A stretch of DNA of 64,000 nucleotides from Amycolatopsis sp. FBCC-B4732 (GCF_023008405.1 NZ_CP095376.1:1264001-1328000), one strand, 5' to 3'. Counted from the stretch's first letter, positions 42,187 through 51,974 are shown. Numbers and translations: made by a program. The notes: a model not told the origin generated them from the letters alone.

Positions 42187-43686
42187 ATGACCACCGACAC
42201 CGCCACCGCCCCGACCGCCCCCACCGGGGCCCCGCAGGTCGCCATCAACGACATCGGGTCGGAGGAAGATTTCCTCGCGGCTATCGACAAGACGATCAAG
42301 TACTTCAACGATGGCGACATCGTCGAAGGCACGATCGTCAAGGTCGACCGCGACGAGGTCCTGCTCGACATCGGCTACAAGACCGAGGGTGTCATCCCCT
42401 CGCGTGAGCTCTCCATCAAGCACGATGTCGACCCGGCTGAGGTTGTCACCGTCGGCGATGAGGTCGAAGCCCTGGTCCTCCAGAAGGAGGACAAGGAAGG
42501 CCGTCTGATCCTGTCCAAGAAGCGCGCGCAGTACGAGCGCGCCTGGGGCACGATCGAGGAGCTCAAGGAGAAGGACGAGCCCGTCAAGGGCACCGTCATC
42601 GAGGTCGTCAAGGGCGGCCTCATCCTGGACATCGGCCTGCGCGGCTTCCTCCCCGCGTCCCTGGTCGAAATGCGCCGCGTCCGCGACCTGCAGCCGTACG
42701 TCGGCCGCGAGCTCGAGGCGAAGATCATCGAGCTGGACAAGAACCGCAACAACGTGGTCCTGTCCCGCCGCGCCTACCTCGAGCAGACCCAGTCCGAGGT
42801 GCGCAGCGAGTTCCTCAACGCGCTCGCCAAGGGCCAGGTCCGCAAGGGCGTCGTGTCGTCCATCGTCAACTTCGGTGCCTTCGTGGACCTGGGTGGCGTC
42901 GACGGCCTGGTGCACGTTTCCGAGCTGTCCTGGAAGCACATCGACCACCCGTCCGAGGTCGTCGAGGTCGGCCAGGAGGTCACGGTCGAGGTCCTGGACG
43001 TCGACATGGACCGCGAGCGCGTCTCGCTGTCGCTGAAGGCGACCCAGGAAGACCCGTGGCGCCAGTTCGCCCGCACCCACGCGATCGGCCAGATCGTGCC
43101 GGGCAAGGTCACCAAGCTGGTTCCGTTCGGTGCGTTCGTGCGCGTCGAAGAGGGCATCGAGGGCCTGGTCCACATCTCCGAGCTGGCCGAGCGCCACGTG
43201 GAGATCCCGGAGCAGGTCGTCCAGGTCAACGGCGACGTCATGGTCAAGGTCATCGACATCGACCTCGAGCGCCGTCGCATCTCGCTGTCGCTGAAGCAGG
43301 CGAACGAGGGTGTCACGCCGGACACCGAGTTCGACCCGACCCAGTACGGCATGGCCGCCGAGTACGACGCCGAGGGCAACTACATCTACCCCGAAGGCTT
43401 CGACCCGGACACCCAGGAGTGGCAGGAAGGCTTCGACAAGCAGCGTGAGGAGTGGGAGCGCCAGTACGCCGAGGCGCACACTCGTTACGAGGCCCACATG
43501 AAGCAGGTCGTCAAGGCCGTCGAGGCCGACGCCGAGGCCGCCGCGGACGCCGCGACCGGCATCGAGGGTGGCGCGGAAAGCTACACCTCGGGTTCGGCTC
43601 CGGCCGACACGAAGAGCAGCGGTGGCACCCTCGCCTCCGACGAGCAGCTCGCGGCGCTCCGCGAGAAGCTCTCCGGCGGTGCGTGA
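42187..43686 (+). CDS. rpsA: 30S ribosomal protein S1
   Basis: 499 residues with four S1 (OB-fold) RNA-binding repeats at about 36 to 105, 122 to 190, 207 to 276 and 292 to 362; repeats 3 and 4 contain the strongest KGVVSSIVNFGAFVDLGGVDGLVHVSELSW-type cores (here cited by position). The acidic tail after residue 370 (Glu/Asp/Tyr-rich, then Ala-rich) is typical of actinobacterial S1. It helps mRNA bind the 30S subunit. The long leader and its place after polA agree with M. tuberculosis Rv1630. A 20-bp perfect stem terminator follows. Confidence 0.96.
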   Translation: MTTDTATAPTAPTGAPQVAINDIGSEEDFLAAIDKTIKYFNDGDIVEGTIVKVDRDEVLLDIGYKTEGVIPSRELSIKHDVDPAEVVTVGDEVEALVLQKEDKEGRLILSKKRAQYERAWGTIEELKEKDEPVKGTVIEVVKGGLILDIGLRGFLPASLVEMRRVRDLQPYVGRELEAKIIELDKNRNNVVLSRRAYLEQTQSEVRSEFLNALAKGQVRKGVVSSIVNFGAFVDLGGVDGLVHVSELSWKHIDHPSEVVEVGQEVTVEVLDVDMDRERVSLSLKATQEDPWRQFARTHAIGQIVPGKVTKLVPFGAFVRVEEGIEGLVHISELAERHVEIPEQVVQVNGDVMVKVIDIDLERRRISLSLKQANEGVTPDTEFDPTQYGMAAEYDAEGNYIYPEGFDPDTQEWQEGFDKQREEWERQYAEAHTRYEAHMKQVVKAVEADAEAAADAATGIEGGAESYTSGSAPADTKSSGGTLASDEQLAALREKLSGGA

Positions 43687-43705
43687 GCACTAGCTCTCCG
43701 AGCTG

Positions 43706-43750
43706 AACGACGGAACCCCCGGTCCACTTCGGACCGGGGGTTCCGTCGTT
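43706..43750 (+). terminator. rpsA terminator
   Basis: AACGACGGAACCCCCGGTCC pairs without mismatch with GGACCGGGGGTTCCGTCGTT around ACTTC. The stem starts 20 nt after the rpsA stop. Only a short T-run follows on either strand (AACGA at one end, CGTTTCC at the other), and it lies between convergent rpsA and TetR genes, so it may serve both. Confidence 0.85.
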
Positions 43751-43781
43751 TCCGGCGCCTGGGTTTCAGCGGCGCAGCGGT

Positions 43782-44411
43782 TCAGCGCAGGCCGAGGCCG
43801 CGCATCATCGCGGAGACGCCCTGGCGGTACACCGCTTCGTTGGCCTCTTCGGTCGGCGGGATGAACCAGTCCGTCAGCGGGGTCCGCGAAGCCAGCATCA
43901 GTTCCGAGCCCACGAGCCCGTGCATCGCGGTCCACAGCTGGTACGCGGCGGCCTGGGCGTCCGTTCCCGGCGGGGAGACCCGCTGGACGCGCTCGATGAA
44001 CATCCGGAACGTCGTCCGCAGCACGGCCGAGCGCAGCGCCGGGTCCGGGTCGAAGCCGGGGACCGGGCGCTCGAACATCAGCGCGTAGCGGGCCGGGCTC
44101 TCTCGGGCGAAGTGCCGGTACTCGAGCGCCAGGTGCAGCAGGTCCGCCAGACCGTCCGAGCTCGACGGCGGCAGAGTTTCGAGCATCTCCCGCAGCGAGT
44201 CGAAAGTGCGCTCGTACAGGGCGTCGAGCAGACCCGAGCGGCCGCCGAAGCGGGCGTACACGGAGATCGTCGACGCGCCGGCGGCCTCGGCGACCCCGCG
44301 CACGGTCAGGCTCGGAACACCCCGGTTCACCAGCACCGAGAGCGCCGCGTCGAGAAAGCGCTCTCGGCTGCCCTGGTCGGCCGGGCGCATCGGCAAGTGC
44401 CTGGTGGCCAT
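43782..44411 (-). CDS. TetR-family regulator
   Basis: 209 residues. The DNA-binding head is RERFLDAALSVLVNRGVPSLTVRGVAEAAGASTISVYARFGGRSGLLDALY; the C-terminal part (LTDWFIPPTEEANEAVYRQGVSAMMRGLG) resembles the WHG-type TetR C-domain. GGGGG lies about 8 nt before the ATG. It is divergent from the HD-domain gene (171 bp apart), which is its most likely target. No clear palindrome was found in the shared gap. Confidence 0.88.
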   Translation of the reverse strand: MATRHLPMRPADQGSRERFLDAALSVLVNRGVPSLTVRGVAEAAGASTISVYARFGGRSGLLDALYERTFDSLREMLETLPPSSSDGLADLLHLALEYRHFARESPARYALMFERPVPGFDPDPALRSAVLRTTFRMFIERVQRVSPPGTDAQAAAYQLWTAMHGLVGSELMLASRTPLTDWFIPPTEEANEAVYRQGVSAMMRGLGLR

Positions 44412-44582
44412 CGGCGCACCCCCTTCACGGCAGCCCGGCGCGGACGGCGTCCGGGCGGCCCACCCGCAGCAGAAGATACGATATCCGGCGCGTCTTGGGA
44501 ATGCGTCCGATGTCCGGAATTGCGGTATTCCCGTCCGCTGGACGCAGGTCCGAGCACCGCGCGGGCAGGCATCGTCGGTGTC

Positions 44583-45203
44583 ATGACCCTTGAAGTCCCT
44601 GACACCGCCCTCGCCCGCGAAGCAGCCGAGTACGTCCGCGACACCGCCGGCCCGCTGCTGTACGACCACTCGGCCCGCGTCTACCTCTTCGGCGCCCTGC
44701 AAGGCCGACGGCGCGGCCTCGAGTTCGACGACGAGCTGCTCTACGTCGCCGCGCTGTTCCACGACCTCGGCCTCGTCGACGGCCACCGCACCGACCGCCG
44801 CTTCGAGCTCGACGGCGCCGACGAGGCCCGCCGCTTCCTGCTCACCCACGGCGCCGACCCCGACCGCGCGCGGATCGCGTGGACGGCCATCGCCCTGCAC
44901 ACCACCCCGGGCATCCCGGAGCACATGGAACCCGAGATCGCCCTGGTGACGGCGGGCGTCGAGTACGACGTCCTCGGCATCGGCTACCACGACCTGCCCG
45001 CCGCGGACCGGGCCGCCATCGTGGCGGCGCACCCACGCCCGGACTTCAAGCGGCGCATCCTCGTGGCGTTCACCGAAGGCATCCGCGACCGGCCCGACAC
45101 GACCTTCGGCAACGTCAAAGCCGATGTTCTCGCCCGCTTCGTGCCAGGCTTCGTCCGGCAGGACTTCGTGACCACGATCGAAGAATCACCCTGGGAGGAC
45201 TGA
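44583..45203 (+). CDS. HD-domain phosphohydrolase-like protein
   Basis: 206 residues. The metal ligands of an HD domain are readable: His in LLYDHSARV, the HD pair in AALFHDLGLVD and a further His in AIALHTTPG. HD proteins hydrolyse phosphate esters or cyclic nucleotides; some in this small group act on nitriles or cyanamide. The substrate is not evident. It is followed 4 bp later by the OsmC gene, so they are co-transcribed, and divergent from a TetR gene. Confidence 0.85.
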   Translation: MTLEVPDTALAREAAEYVRDTAGPLLYDHSARVYLFGALQGRRRGLEFDDELLYVAALFHDLGLVDGHRTDRRFELDGADEARRFLLTHGADPDRARIAWTAIALHTTPGIPEHMEPEIALVTAGVEYDVLGIGYHDLPAADRAAIVAAHPRPDFKRRILVAFTEGIRDRPDTTFGNVKADVLARFVPGFVRQDFVTTIEESPWED

Positions 45204-45207
45204 CCCG

Positions 45208-45648
45208 ATGCCCGACCCCGGCACGGTAGTCGTCACCGCAACCGGCGACGGCACGTACACACAGCAGATCACCACGGCCACCCACACCCTGCTGGCCGAC
45301 GAACCGATCGCGGCCGGCGGCGCCGACGCGGGCCCGAACCCGTACGAGCTGCTGCTGGCGTCCCTGGGTTCGTGCACGGCGATCACGCTGCGGATGTACG
45401 CCGACCGCAAGGGCATCCCCCTGACCCGAGCGACGATCCGCCTCCGCCACGACCGCATCCACGCCCGCGATTGCGAAGACTGCGAGACGGAGATCGGGTT
45501 GCTCAGCCGGATCACGCGCGAGATCGAGCTGGAGGGTGAGCTCGACGACGAGCAGCGCGCGAAGCTGATGGTGATCGCGGACAAGTGCCCGGTGCACCGC
45601 ACGCTGTCGTCGGAGATCGTGATCGAGACGCAGGAAACCGCCCACTGA
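45208..45648 (+). CDS. OsmC/Ohr-family peroxide-reducing protein
   Basis: 146 residues, OsmC fold. The first reactive Cys is in LASLGSCTAITLRMYADRKG and the second in DKCPVHRTL, matching the YhfA/OsmC pattern. These enzymes reduce organic hydroperoxides. Two extra Cys in CEDCETEIG are unusual and could bind metal or form another disulfide. It is the second gene after the HD protein. Immediately after its stop the GC-rich minisatellite begins. Confidence 0.88.
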   Translation: MPDPGTVVVTATGDGTYTQQITTATHTLLADEPIAAGGADAGPNPYELLLASLGSCTAITLRMYADRKGIPLTRATIRLRHDRIHARDCEDCETEIGLLSRITREIELEGELDDEQRAKLMVIADKCPVHRTLSSEIVIETQETAH

Positions 45649-45668
45649 CCGCGCACGTCCAGGCACGC

Positions 45669-46022
45669 GGACGGTTTCGCCGGTGGTCGTGCGTGGGCGG
45701 GGAGCGGCGCGGGTGGTTGCGGTGGCTGCGCGCGGGTTGGCCGGCGAGGTCGGTGGCTGGACGTGGGGTCGGCGGGGACGGTTTCGCCGGTGGCCGTGCG
45801 CGGGCGGGGAGCGGCGCCGGTGGTCGCGGTGGCTGCGCGCGGGCCGGCCGGCGAGGTCGGCGGCTGCACGTGGGGTCGGGCGGCGGGGACGGTTTCGCCG
45901 GTGGTCGTGCGTGGGCGGGGAGCGGCGCGGGTGGTTGCGGTGGTTGCGTGCGGGCCGGCCGGCGAGGTCGGCGGCTGCACGGGGGTTCGGGCAGCACGGA
46001 CAATTCGCCGGTGGCCGCGTGG
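45669..46022. repeat. GC-rich minisatellite, ~110-bp unit, about 3.2 copies
   Basis: Units start at 45669, 45776, 45887 and 45998 (107, 111 and 111 bp), each opening with GGAC.GTTTCGCCGGTGG and containing GGCGGGGAGCGGCGC and GGCCGGCGAGGTCGG. The last copy stops after ~25 bp. From 46140 to 46265 a shorter motif, CGGGTCGGGCGGCGCGG, recurs. The stretch 45649 to 46245 has no gene that I can support: open frames in it are by-products of extreme GC bias. Confidence 0.85.
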
Positions 46023-46245
46023 ATCAGGCGGCGCAGGCCGCTGTGGTGGCGGCATGCCGGATCCGGGCGATGCGAGCGGACGCGTGCCGATCGGGCGGTC
46101 ATGGCGGCCGCGTGCGGCGGGGGTGGTCGCGGCGGCCGTGCGTGGGTCCGTGGTGCGGATGGGTGCGCGTGGGTCGGGCGGCGCGGCCATCGGCTGCGCG
46201 CGGGTCGGGCGGCGCGGACGGTTTCGTCGGCGGGTGCTCGCGAGG

Positions 46246-46491
46246 TCAGGCGGCGCGGACGGTCGCCGTAGCCGCGCGTGGCACGACGGCGGGGACCCAG
46301 ATGCGCTCGAGGGCGGCGGCGCGGGCCTTGCGGCGGAGGCCGGCGAAGCTGTGCTTGGCCGGGATCATCAGGGCGCTCAGCCAGGTGCGCCGGTAGTCGG
46401 CCAGGGCGTCGGCGACCGGGTGGTGGCGAACGCAGTGCACCAGCCCCGGCGTGCCGAGCCGGTGCTTCCCGACGTGCTTGCTGTTCGCCAT
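46246..46491 (-). CDS. Small basic hypothetical protein
   Basis: 81 residues, rich in Arg, Ala and His; no family recognised. GGAGG lies 4 nt before the ATG (minus strand), a better ribosome site than chance, and the first 65 residues have ordinary composition (TPGLVHCVRHHPVADALADYRRTWL). The C-terminal end runs into the edge of the GC-rich repeat region. It is divergent from coaE. It may be a real small gene with no known function. Confidence 0.5.
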   Translation of the reverse strand: MANSKHVGKHRLGTPGLVHCVRHHPVADALADYRRTWLSALMIPAKHSFAGLRRKARAAALERIWVPAVVPRAATATVRAA

Positions 46492-46679
46492 CGTTCCTCC
46501 GCGTGGGCGCCCCTTGTCGCGCGGACGGTACGCACCGGTGCCGGGCGGGGTGGGTAAGCAACACGGCGTGTCCGGATATCGGTTGAGTCACGCGTCACGA
46601 TCGGCTTGCGGATCGTCCGTCCGTCCGGACGGGCTCCGCCGCTCGGCCGGGCACCCTGCTTGAGCAGGCCGGGCTTGGC

Positions 46680-46685
46680 TAGGGT
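46680..46685 (+). promoter_or_regulatory. -10 element of coaE (leaderless)
   Basis: TAGGGT ends 7 nt before the coaE ATG, with no ribosome site between. TTGAGC at 46660 is only 14 nt away, so it is a poor -35. Confidence 0.45.
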
Positions 46686-46692
46686 GATCGGC

Positions 46693-47877
46693 ATGTTGCG
46701 TGTGGGGTTGACGGGTGGGATCGGGGCCGGCAAGTCGACCGTGGCGAACCGGCTCGCCGAGCACGGGGCCGTTCTCGTGGACTCGGACCGGATCGCTCGC
46801 GAGGTCGTCGAGCCCGGGACCGGGGGGCTGGCGCGGCTGGTCGAGGAGTTCGGGACCGAAATCCTCGCCGCCGACGGGTCGCTCGACCGGCCCGTGCTGG
46901 CCGCGAAGGCGTTTGCCGACGACGAGTCGCGGCGGCGGCTGAACGCGATCGTGCACCCCCTCGTCGGCGCGCGCACCGGCGAACTGATGGCGGCCGCGCG
47001 GCCGGACTCGATCATCGTCCACGACATCCCGCTGCTCGTCGAAAACGGTCTCGCGACGGCGTACCACCTGGTCGTCGTGGTCGACGCGCCGGTCGAGGTG
47101 CGGGTGCGGCGGCTCGTCTCGGCACGCGGGATGCCCGAGGACGACGCCCGGGCGCGGATCCGCGCGCAGGCGAGCACCGAGCAGCGCCGCGCCGTCGCCG
47201 ACGTCTGGCTCGACAACGGTGGCGCCGAAGACGCCGTGCTCGCCGAGGTCGACGCGCTGTGGGCGGACCGGCTGGTGCCGTTCGAGGCCAACGTGCGCCT
47301 GCGCCGCCCGCGGCCGCCGATGTCGCCCAAGATCGCCGAGTACGACCTGACCTGGCCGGCGCAGGCCGAGCGCGTGCTCGCCCGCGTCCGCGCCGCGGCG
47401 GGGGAACTCGCCCGCCGCGCCGACCACATCGGCTCGACCGCCGTCCCCGGCCTGCCCGCCAAGGACATCCTCGACCTGCAGCTGAACGTGGCCACCCTCG
47501 ACGACGCGGACACGCTCCTGGAGCTGCTCTCCGACGCCGGGTTTCCCCGGCTGACCGGCGACTGGTGCGACGACGCCCAGGACGGCACCGGGACGTGGCC
47601 CAAGCGCCTGCACGTCGGCGCGGACCCGAAGCGGCCGGTGAACCTGCACGTCCGGTCCACCGAGACCCCCGCGTGGCGGCTCGCGCTGCTCTTCCGCGAC
47701 TTCCTGCGCGCGAACCCGGACGAGCGCGACGACTACCGCGACGTGAAGCTCCGCCTGGCCGCGGCGCATGCCTCGGACGGCACGGTCGAGGCCTACGCCG
47801 ACGAGAAGCAGGAGTGGGTCAACGGCGTGTTCGCCCGCGCCGAGAAGTGGGCGGCGACCACCGGCTGGACGCCCTAA
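46693..47877 (+). CDS. coaE: Dephospho-CoA kinase fused to GrpB/UPF0157 domain
   Basis: 394 residues. Residues 1 to ~200 are dephospho-CoA kinase: P-loop GLTGGIGAGKST, DSDRIAREVV and HDIPLLVENGL. It adds the 3' phosphate in the last step of CoA synthesis. Residues ~205 to 390 are a GrpB domain of the nucleotidyltransferase fold (ADHIGSTAVPGLPAKDILDLQ). The same fusion is known from M. tuberculosis CoaE (Rv1631), where the extra domain aids folding or stability, so the fusion is ancestral rather than new. Its stop shares a CTAA with the stop of the convergent glycosyltransferase gene. Confidence 0.95.
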   Translation: MLRVGLTGGIGAGKSTVANRLAEHGAVLVDSDRIAREVVEPGTGGLARLVEEFGTEILAADGSLDRPVLAAKAFADDESRRRLNAIVHPLVGARTGELMAAARPDSIIVHDIPLLVENGLATAYHLVVVVDAPVEVRVRRLVSARGMPEDDARARIRAQASTEQRRAVADVWLDNGGAEDAVLAEVDALWADRLVPFEANVRLRRPRPPMSPKIAEYDLTWPAQAERVLARVRAAAGELARRADHIGSTAVPGLPAKDILDLQLNVATLDDADTLLELLSDAGFPRLTGDWCDDAQDGTGTWPKRLHVGADPKRPVNLHVRSTETPAWRLALLFRDFLRANPDERDDYRDVKLRLAAAHASDGTVEAYADEKQEWVNGVFARAEKWAATTGWTP

Positions 47878-49383
47878 GCGCGCATGTCCTTGAGCTGCGG
47901 CCAGATCTCGGCCCAGCTCGCGGTCCGGCCGGTGAGCAGCCAGACCGGCATGTGCTCGCTCGCGTTGCGCACGCCGAGGCGGTTGCCGGCCTGCCCGACG
48001 ATCCGCGCGTCGCCGAAGTGCTTCGCGATCTTCGACGGGTCGTAGCCGACGAAGAGCACGTTGCCCGCGTTGTCGTCCGGACGGCCGAAGTACCAGAAGC
48101 CCCGGCTCGGGCTGTACGCCTCGGGCAGGCCCTGCTCGGGCCCGTACCGCCCGAGCGCGCCCGCCTGCCAGTAGCCACCGGTGACGACGGCCGTGCCCGG
48201 CGGCGCTGTCCGGTACAGCGCGGCGACGTCGTGGGCCAGGTCCGGCCAGCCGATCTCCTCGGCGGCGTACGCGGGCCGCGGCGCGCCCGGGTGGTCGACG
48301 AGCCAGTGCGCCGGCCACAGCGGCAGCGTGAACGGCAGGCTGAACAGGGCGGACAGCACGAACACCGGCCAGGTCGGCACCCACCGCCACCACCGCGACG
48401 GCGGCCGTGCCTCGAGGTGGACGGCGGCGGCCGCCCACAGCACGCCGAACGTCCCGGCCGCGTAGTAGTACCGCCCGTTCGCGACCAGGAACACCGCGAC
48501 GACGCCCAGCGCCGTCCAGCCCAGGAACCGGTAGGGCCGCAGCTCCCGGCTCCCGACCAGCACGATGACGCCGTAGAGCACGCCCAGCGCGCCGATCACC
48601 CAGCCGGCGCCGGCCAGCAGGTTCGGGAGGAAGGTCTCGCGGCCGCCCGCGGCGTCGACCTCCGCGCCGACCGCGTCGCCCATGCCGAGCTGCGGCCAGC
48701 CGTTCGCGCGCTGCCACAGCAGGGTCGGCACCAGCGAGACGGCGGCGATCAGCGCCCCCAGCCAGAGCTTCGGGCGGCGCAGCAGCTCGCGCGGCCCGAA
48801 CACGAGCACCGCCAGCCCCGCCACCAGCCAGAACGCGCCGATGAGCAGCTTGCCGTTGAGCGCCACCGCCGTGACCACGCCGAGCCGGACGAGCAGCGCG
48901 TCGTTCCGGGTGCGGACCCAGCGGACCAGCAGCCACAGCACGAGCGTCCACAGCAGCGGGTCGATCGTCGACGTCGCCAGGTAGTGCCCCGCTGCCGACG
49001 AACTGGCCGCAGATCGCGTACGCCGCCGCGGCGCGGGCCTGCGCCTTGCGCTGCCCGCCGAGCTCGCGCGCGGTCAGCGCGGTGACGACGACCCCGGCGG
49101 CGGTCGCCAGGATCGCCGGGATGCGGAACACCACCAGTGAACCCGGCGCCAGTGTGTTCATCACCCAGGCCAGGGCGGGCACGAGCGGCGGCTGGTCGGC
49201 GTAGCCCCAGGCCAGGTGCTTCGCGGCGGCGAGGAAGTACAGCTCGTCCCCGAAGTAGCCGTAGCGGCCGGCGGTGAGCAGCAGGGCCGTCGCCGTCCCC
49301 GCCGCGAGCAGGAGCACCGGGAGCCGGGCGAACGGCGCGAGCTCGGCTTTCGCCTGGTCGGGGGCCGTGGCTACGGCGTCCAT
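47874..49383 (-). pseudogene. Membrane glycosyltransferase (GT39/PMT-like) with one frameshift
   Basis: Two frames join into one multi-spanning GT-C glycosyltransferase. The start (residues 1 to ~130: GYFGDELYFLAAAKHLAWGYADQPPLVP, AYAICGQFVGSG) is in one frame; the rest, from HYLATSTIDPLLW to WAEIWPQLKDMRA, is one base out. Removing one G from the GGGG run (CCCC on the plus strand, 48987 to 48990) restores an unbroken ~500-residue protein. The motif DE after GYFG (GYFGDELY) is the catalytic Asp region of ArnT/PMT-type enzymes that use polyprenyl-phosphate sugars. A shift in a homopolymer may be a sequencing slip, so the gene could be intact in the organism. AGGAG precedes the ATG. Confidence 0.8.
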
Positions 49384-49623
49384 CGTGCTCCTGTTCCTCG
49401 CGGGCGCCCGGTCTCCCGCACCCTACGTGCGCCGGCCGCGCATCACCGCGCAGGCGCCGCCGCCAGGGACGCGGCTCACAGCCGGACGCCCGCTCCTCGC
49501 CGATGACCACCACGTCGCTGCCCCCTTCCGGCCCGGTGCCGATGGATCAAGGGTCGCGCGGCGGGGCGGACCGGCGCGTCATCACAACGGTCGGGATCGC
49601 GTCATCACTTCGGAGGAGGCGGG

Positions 49624-50142
49624 CTACGGATGCCGTCGCCAGGTCAGCGAGACGTCCTTTGTGGACAGCCAGGCCGAGAGGTCGTAGCCGTGCGCGGCGA
49701 GTCCTTCCACCGCCGCGTAGGTCGTCGTCAGGGCGTACTCGGCGTCTTCGGCGGTGACCAGGCCGGCCGCGTGGGCCTCGAGGAGCTCGTCGGAATCGAT
49801 CACCCGCAGCGACAGCTTGTCCTTCAGCACGATGTCGACGTAGAGGTCGGTGGCGACCCAGCGCGGGCCGTCGCGGCGGACGCGGACGACGTCGAGGTAG
49901 AAGTCCTGGTCGCGTTCGTGGCCGGGGGAGAACCAGAAGTCGGTGAAGCGGAGGCCGAGCCCGGGCACCAGCCACGACTCGAGGTAGTGGAACTGCGCGC
50001 GGCCCGGCGCCGGGCGCGCGAGGTACAGGCCGAACGGCTCCTCGCGGTACTCGTCGACCTCCCGGCGGATGCCCTTCGGGTCGATGTTCTCGCGCGCGGC
50101 GGGGTCGAAGACCTCGACCTTCGGGGGGTGCAGTGCGGCCAT
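49624..50142 (-). CDS. DUF402 domain protein
   Basis: 172 residues of the FomD-like DUF402 family: the EPFGLYLARPAPGRAQFHYLESWLVPGLGLRFTDFWF-type strands (by position about 37 to 73) and DFYLDVVRVRRDG, DLYVDIVLKD. Family members bind metal and hydrolyse nucleotide linkages in some cases. Its place between coaE and uvrB on the opposite strand equals M. tuberculosis Rv1632c, so it is a conserved core gene of unknown role. Confidence 0.87.
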   Translation of the reverse strand: MAALHPPKVEVFDPAARENIDPKGIRREVDEYREEPFGLYLARPAPGRAQFHYLESWLVPGLGLRFTDFWFSPGHERDQDFYLDVVRVRRDGPRWVATDLYVDIVLKDKLSLRVIDSDELLEAHAAGLVTAEDAEYALTTTYAAVEGLAAHGYDLSAWLSTKDVSLTWRRHP

Positions 50143-50246
50143 GCGGTCATCCTGCCGGGCCGGTCACGAATCGCGCACTCCCGCCCCGCGTGCCACACGT
50201 TCGGGCTAAGGTGCGCCGACCGTCCGGAATCGAGGGGGAACTGAGG

Positions 50247-51971
50247 ATGTTCGGGATCATCAGGCCGTGCCGCCACCGGCTGTCCGCCGGCCTGCACGCG
50301 GACTGGATGGCGCACCTGTGCGGTCTGTGTCTCACGCTGCGTGACGAACACGGCCAGTTGGCCCGGGTCGTCACCAACTACGACGGGCTGATCATCTCGG
50401 CGCTCGTCGAGGCCCAGACCCCGCAGGCGGACCGCCGCCGGGAAGCGGGCCCGTGCCCCCTGCGCGGCATGCGGACGGCTTCAGTGGCCCGCGGCGAAGG
50501 CGCCCAGCTCGCGGCGGCGGTGTCCCTGGTCTTGGCGGCGGCGAAGATCGGCGACCACGTCGAGGACCGCGACGGTGCGTTCGGCAGGCGTCCGGTGGCG
50601 TTCGCGGCCCGCCGGGTCGCGGCTCGCTGGGCGGACCAGGGTGGACGGACGGGTGGCCGGGTCGGCTTCGACACTTCGGTGCTGACGGAGGCGGTCGAGC
50701 GTCAGGGTTCGATCGAACGGTCTCTCGGGGCCGGCGATTCGCCCCTTCTCGCGACGGAGCCGGCCGAGCTGGCGACGTCGGCGGCGTTCGCCAGGACGGC
50801 TGAACTGGCCGGCCGTCCGGGCAACGCGGCCCCGCTGGCGGAGGCGGGGCGGTTGTTCGGGCGAGTGGCGCACCTGCTGGACGCGGTGGAGGACCACGCG
50901 ACCGATGCGGCGGTGGGGGCGTGGAACCCGTTGCTGGCAACGGGAACCGGGGTGGCTGAGGCGCGGCGGTTGTGCGATGACGCGGTGGTGGGTGTCGAAC
51001 TGGCGCTGCGGGAGGTGGAGTTCGCCGAGCCGGGGCTAGTGCACGCTTTGCTGGTCCATGAGCTGAGGCAGGCGGTCCGGCGGGCTTTCGGTCATGGTGC
51101 CGGACATGGGCACGGCAGCGGTCATGCCGGGACGCCGGAGCGGCTCGGGTCCGGGGCGGGCTCGGCCGACGGGTGGCTGCTTGCCGGGGAGCCGGGCTCG
51201 GCCGAGGGGTGGCGGGGCGCCTGGGGGCCTGGTTCGGCTGAAGGGGCGCAGGTCGCTCGGGAGCCGGGTTCGGCCGAGGGGCGGCCGGTCGCTTGGGAGC
51301 TGGGCTCGGCCGAGGGGTGGCCGGTCGCTTGGGAGCCGGATTCGGCCGGGCAGCAGCCGCCGCCCGGGTGGATCGGGCCGGGGCCCACTCCGCAGCAGCA
51401 TCCGTACCAGCAGCCGCCGGCCGGTCCCGCTCCGCACCAGGCTCCGCCGGGGTGGGGCGGTTCTCCGCGGCCGCAAGGGTTTCCGCCGCCGGGGCCGGTG
51501 CCTCCACCGGGTGCTCCCGGTGGCCGCGGGCCGGGTGGTCCAGGAGGCCCTGGCGGTGGTGGTCCGGGTGGGCCTGGCGGTCCCGGTGGCCGCGGCCCAG
51601 GAGGTCCCGGTGGGCCTGGAGGCCCGGGTGGACCCGGAGGCCCTGGAGGCCCGGGTGGACCCGGAGGCCCTGGGGGACCGGGTGGTCCTGGTGGACCGGG
51701 CGGGCCCGGCGGACCGGACGGCCCCGGCAACCCCGAATCCCTCAACGGCAAGGGCGGCGGCCTCTGGTACCCGAAGTTCGCCGTCCCCCCGAAGAAGCGC
51801 AACTTCTTCGTCGGCTGCGCCCTCACGCCCTACATGTGCTGCACCTGCCAATTCTGCTGCCGCGATCCCTTCCCCGGCCCGTGGAGCGGAAAACCGCACA
51901 CGAGCGGCGGGTGCGACTGTGGCGGTTGTGACGGGTGTTGCGACTGTTGCTCTTGCTGCGACTGCAGCTGA
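50247..51971 (+). CDS. DUF5685-type protein with collagen-like and Cys-rich tail
   Basis: 574 residues. The first ~290 are an alpha-helical domain seen in actinobacterial DUF5685 proteins ([36 protein letters not shown]), with conserved Cys that probably bind metal. Then come five 12-residue repeats of the form GSAEGxPVAWEP, a Pro/Gln-rich stretch, about 23 Gly-Gly-Pro triplets (51525 to 51730), and a C terminus crowded with Cys ([28 protein letters not shown]). No signal peptide is seen. Function unknown; the tail could be an extended metal- or surface-binding arm. ATG at 50247 with GAGGGGG upstream. Confidence 0.85.
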   Translation: MFGIIRPCRHRLSAGLHADWMAHLCGLCLTLRDEHGQLARVVTNYDGLIISALVEAQTPQADRRREAGPCPLRGMRTASVARGEGAQLAAAVSLVLAAAKIGDHVEDRDGAFGRRPVAFAARRVAARWADQGGRTGGRVGFDTSVLTEAVERQGSIERSLGAGDSPLLATEPAELATSAAFARTAELAGRPGNAAPLAEAGRLFGRVAHLLDAVEDHATDAAVGAWNPLLATGTGVAEARRLCDDAVVGVELALREVEFAEPGLVHALLVHELRQAVRRAFGHGAGHGHGSGHAGTPERLGSGAGSADGWLLAGEPGSAEGWRGAWGPGSAEGAQVAREPGSAEGRPVAWELGSAEGWPVAWEPDSAGQQPPPGWIGPGPTPQQHPYQQPPAGPAPHQAPPGWGGSPRPQGFPPPGPVPPPGAPGGRGPGGPGGPGGGGPGGPGGPGGRGPGGPGGPGGPGGPGGPGGPGGPGGPGGPGGPGGPGGPGGPDGPGNPESLNGKGGGLWYPKFAVPPKKRNFFVGCALTPYMCCTCQFCCRDPFPGPWSGKPHTSGGCDCGGCDGCCDCCSCCDCS

Positions 51972-51974
51972 GAG

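Noticed and set aside
44412..44582. Operator for the TetR/HD divergent genes
   Set aside because: Partial GATATCC/TGTCCGGA similarities exist but no clear palindrome.
45669..46245. Open frames of about 200 to 260 codons across the GC-rich repeats
   Set aside because: Several frames are open at once, none has a ribosome site, and the first unit (107 bp) breaks the frame of any coding repeat.
51525..51730. Regular short repeats resembling a CRISPR array
   Set aside because: They are in-frame Gly-Gly-Pro codons in one protein, with no spacers of unique sequence and no cas genes nearby.
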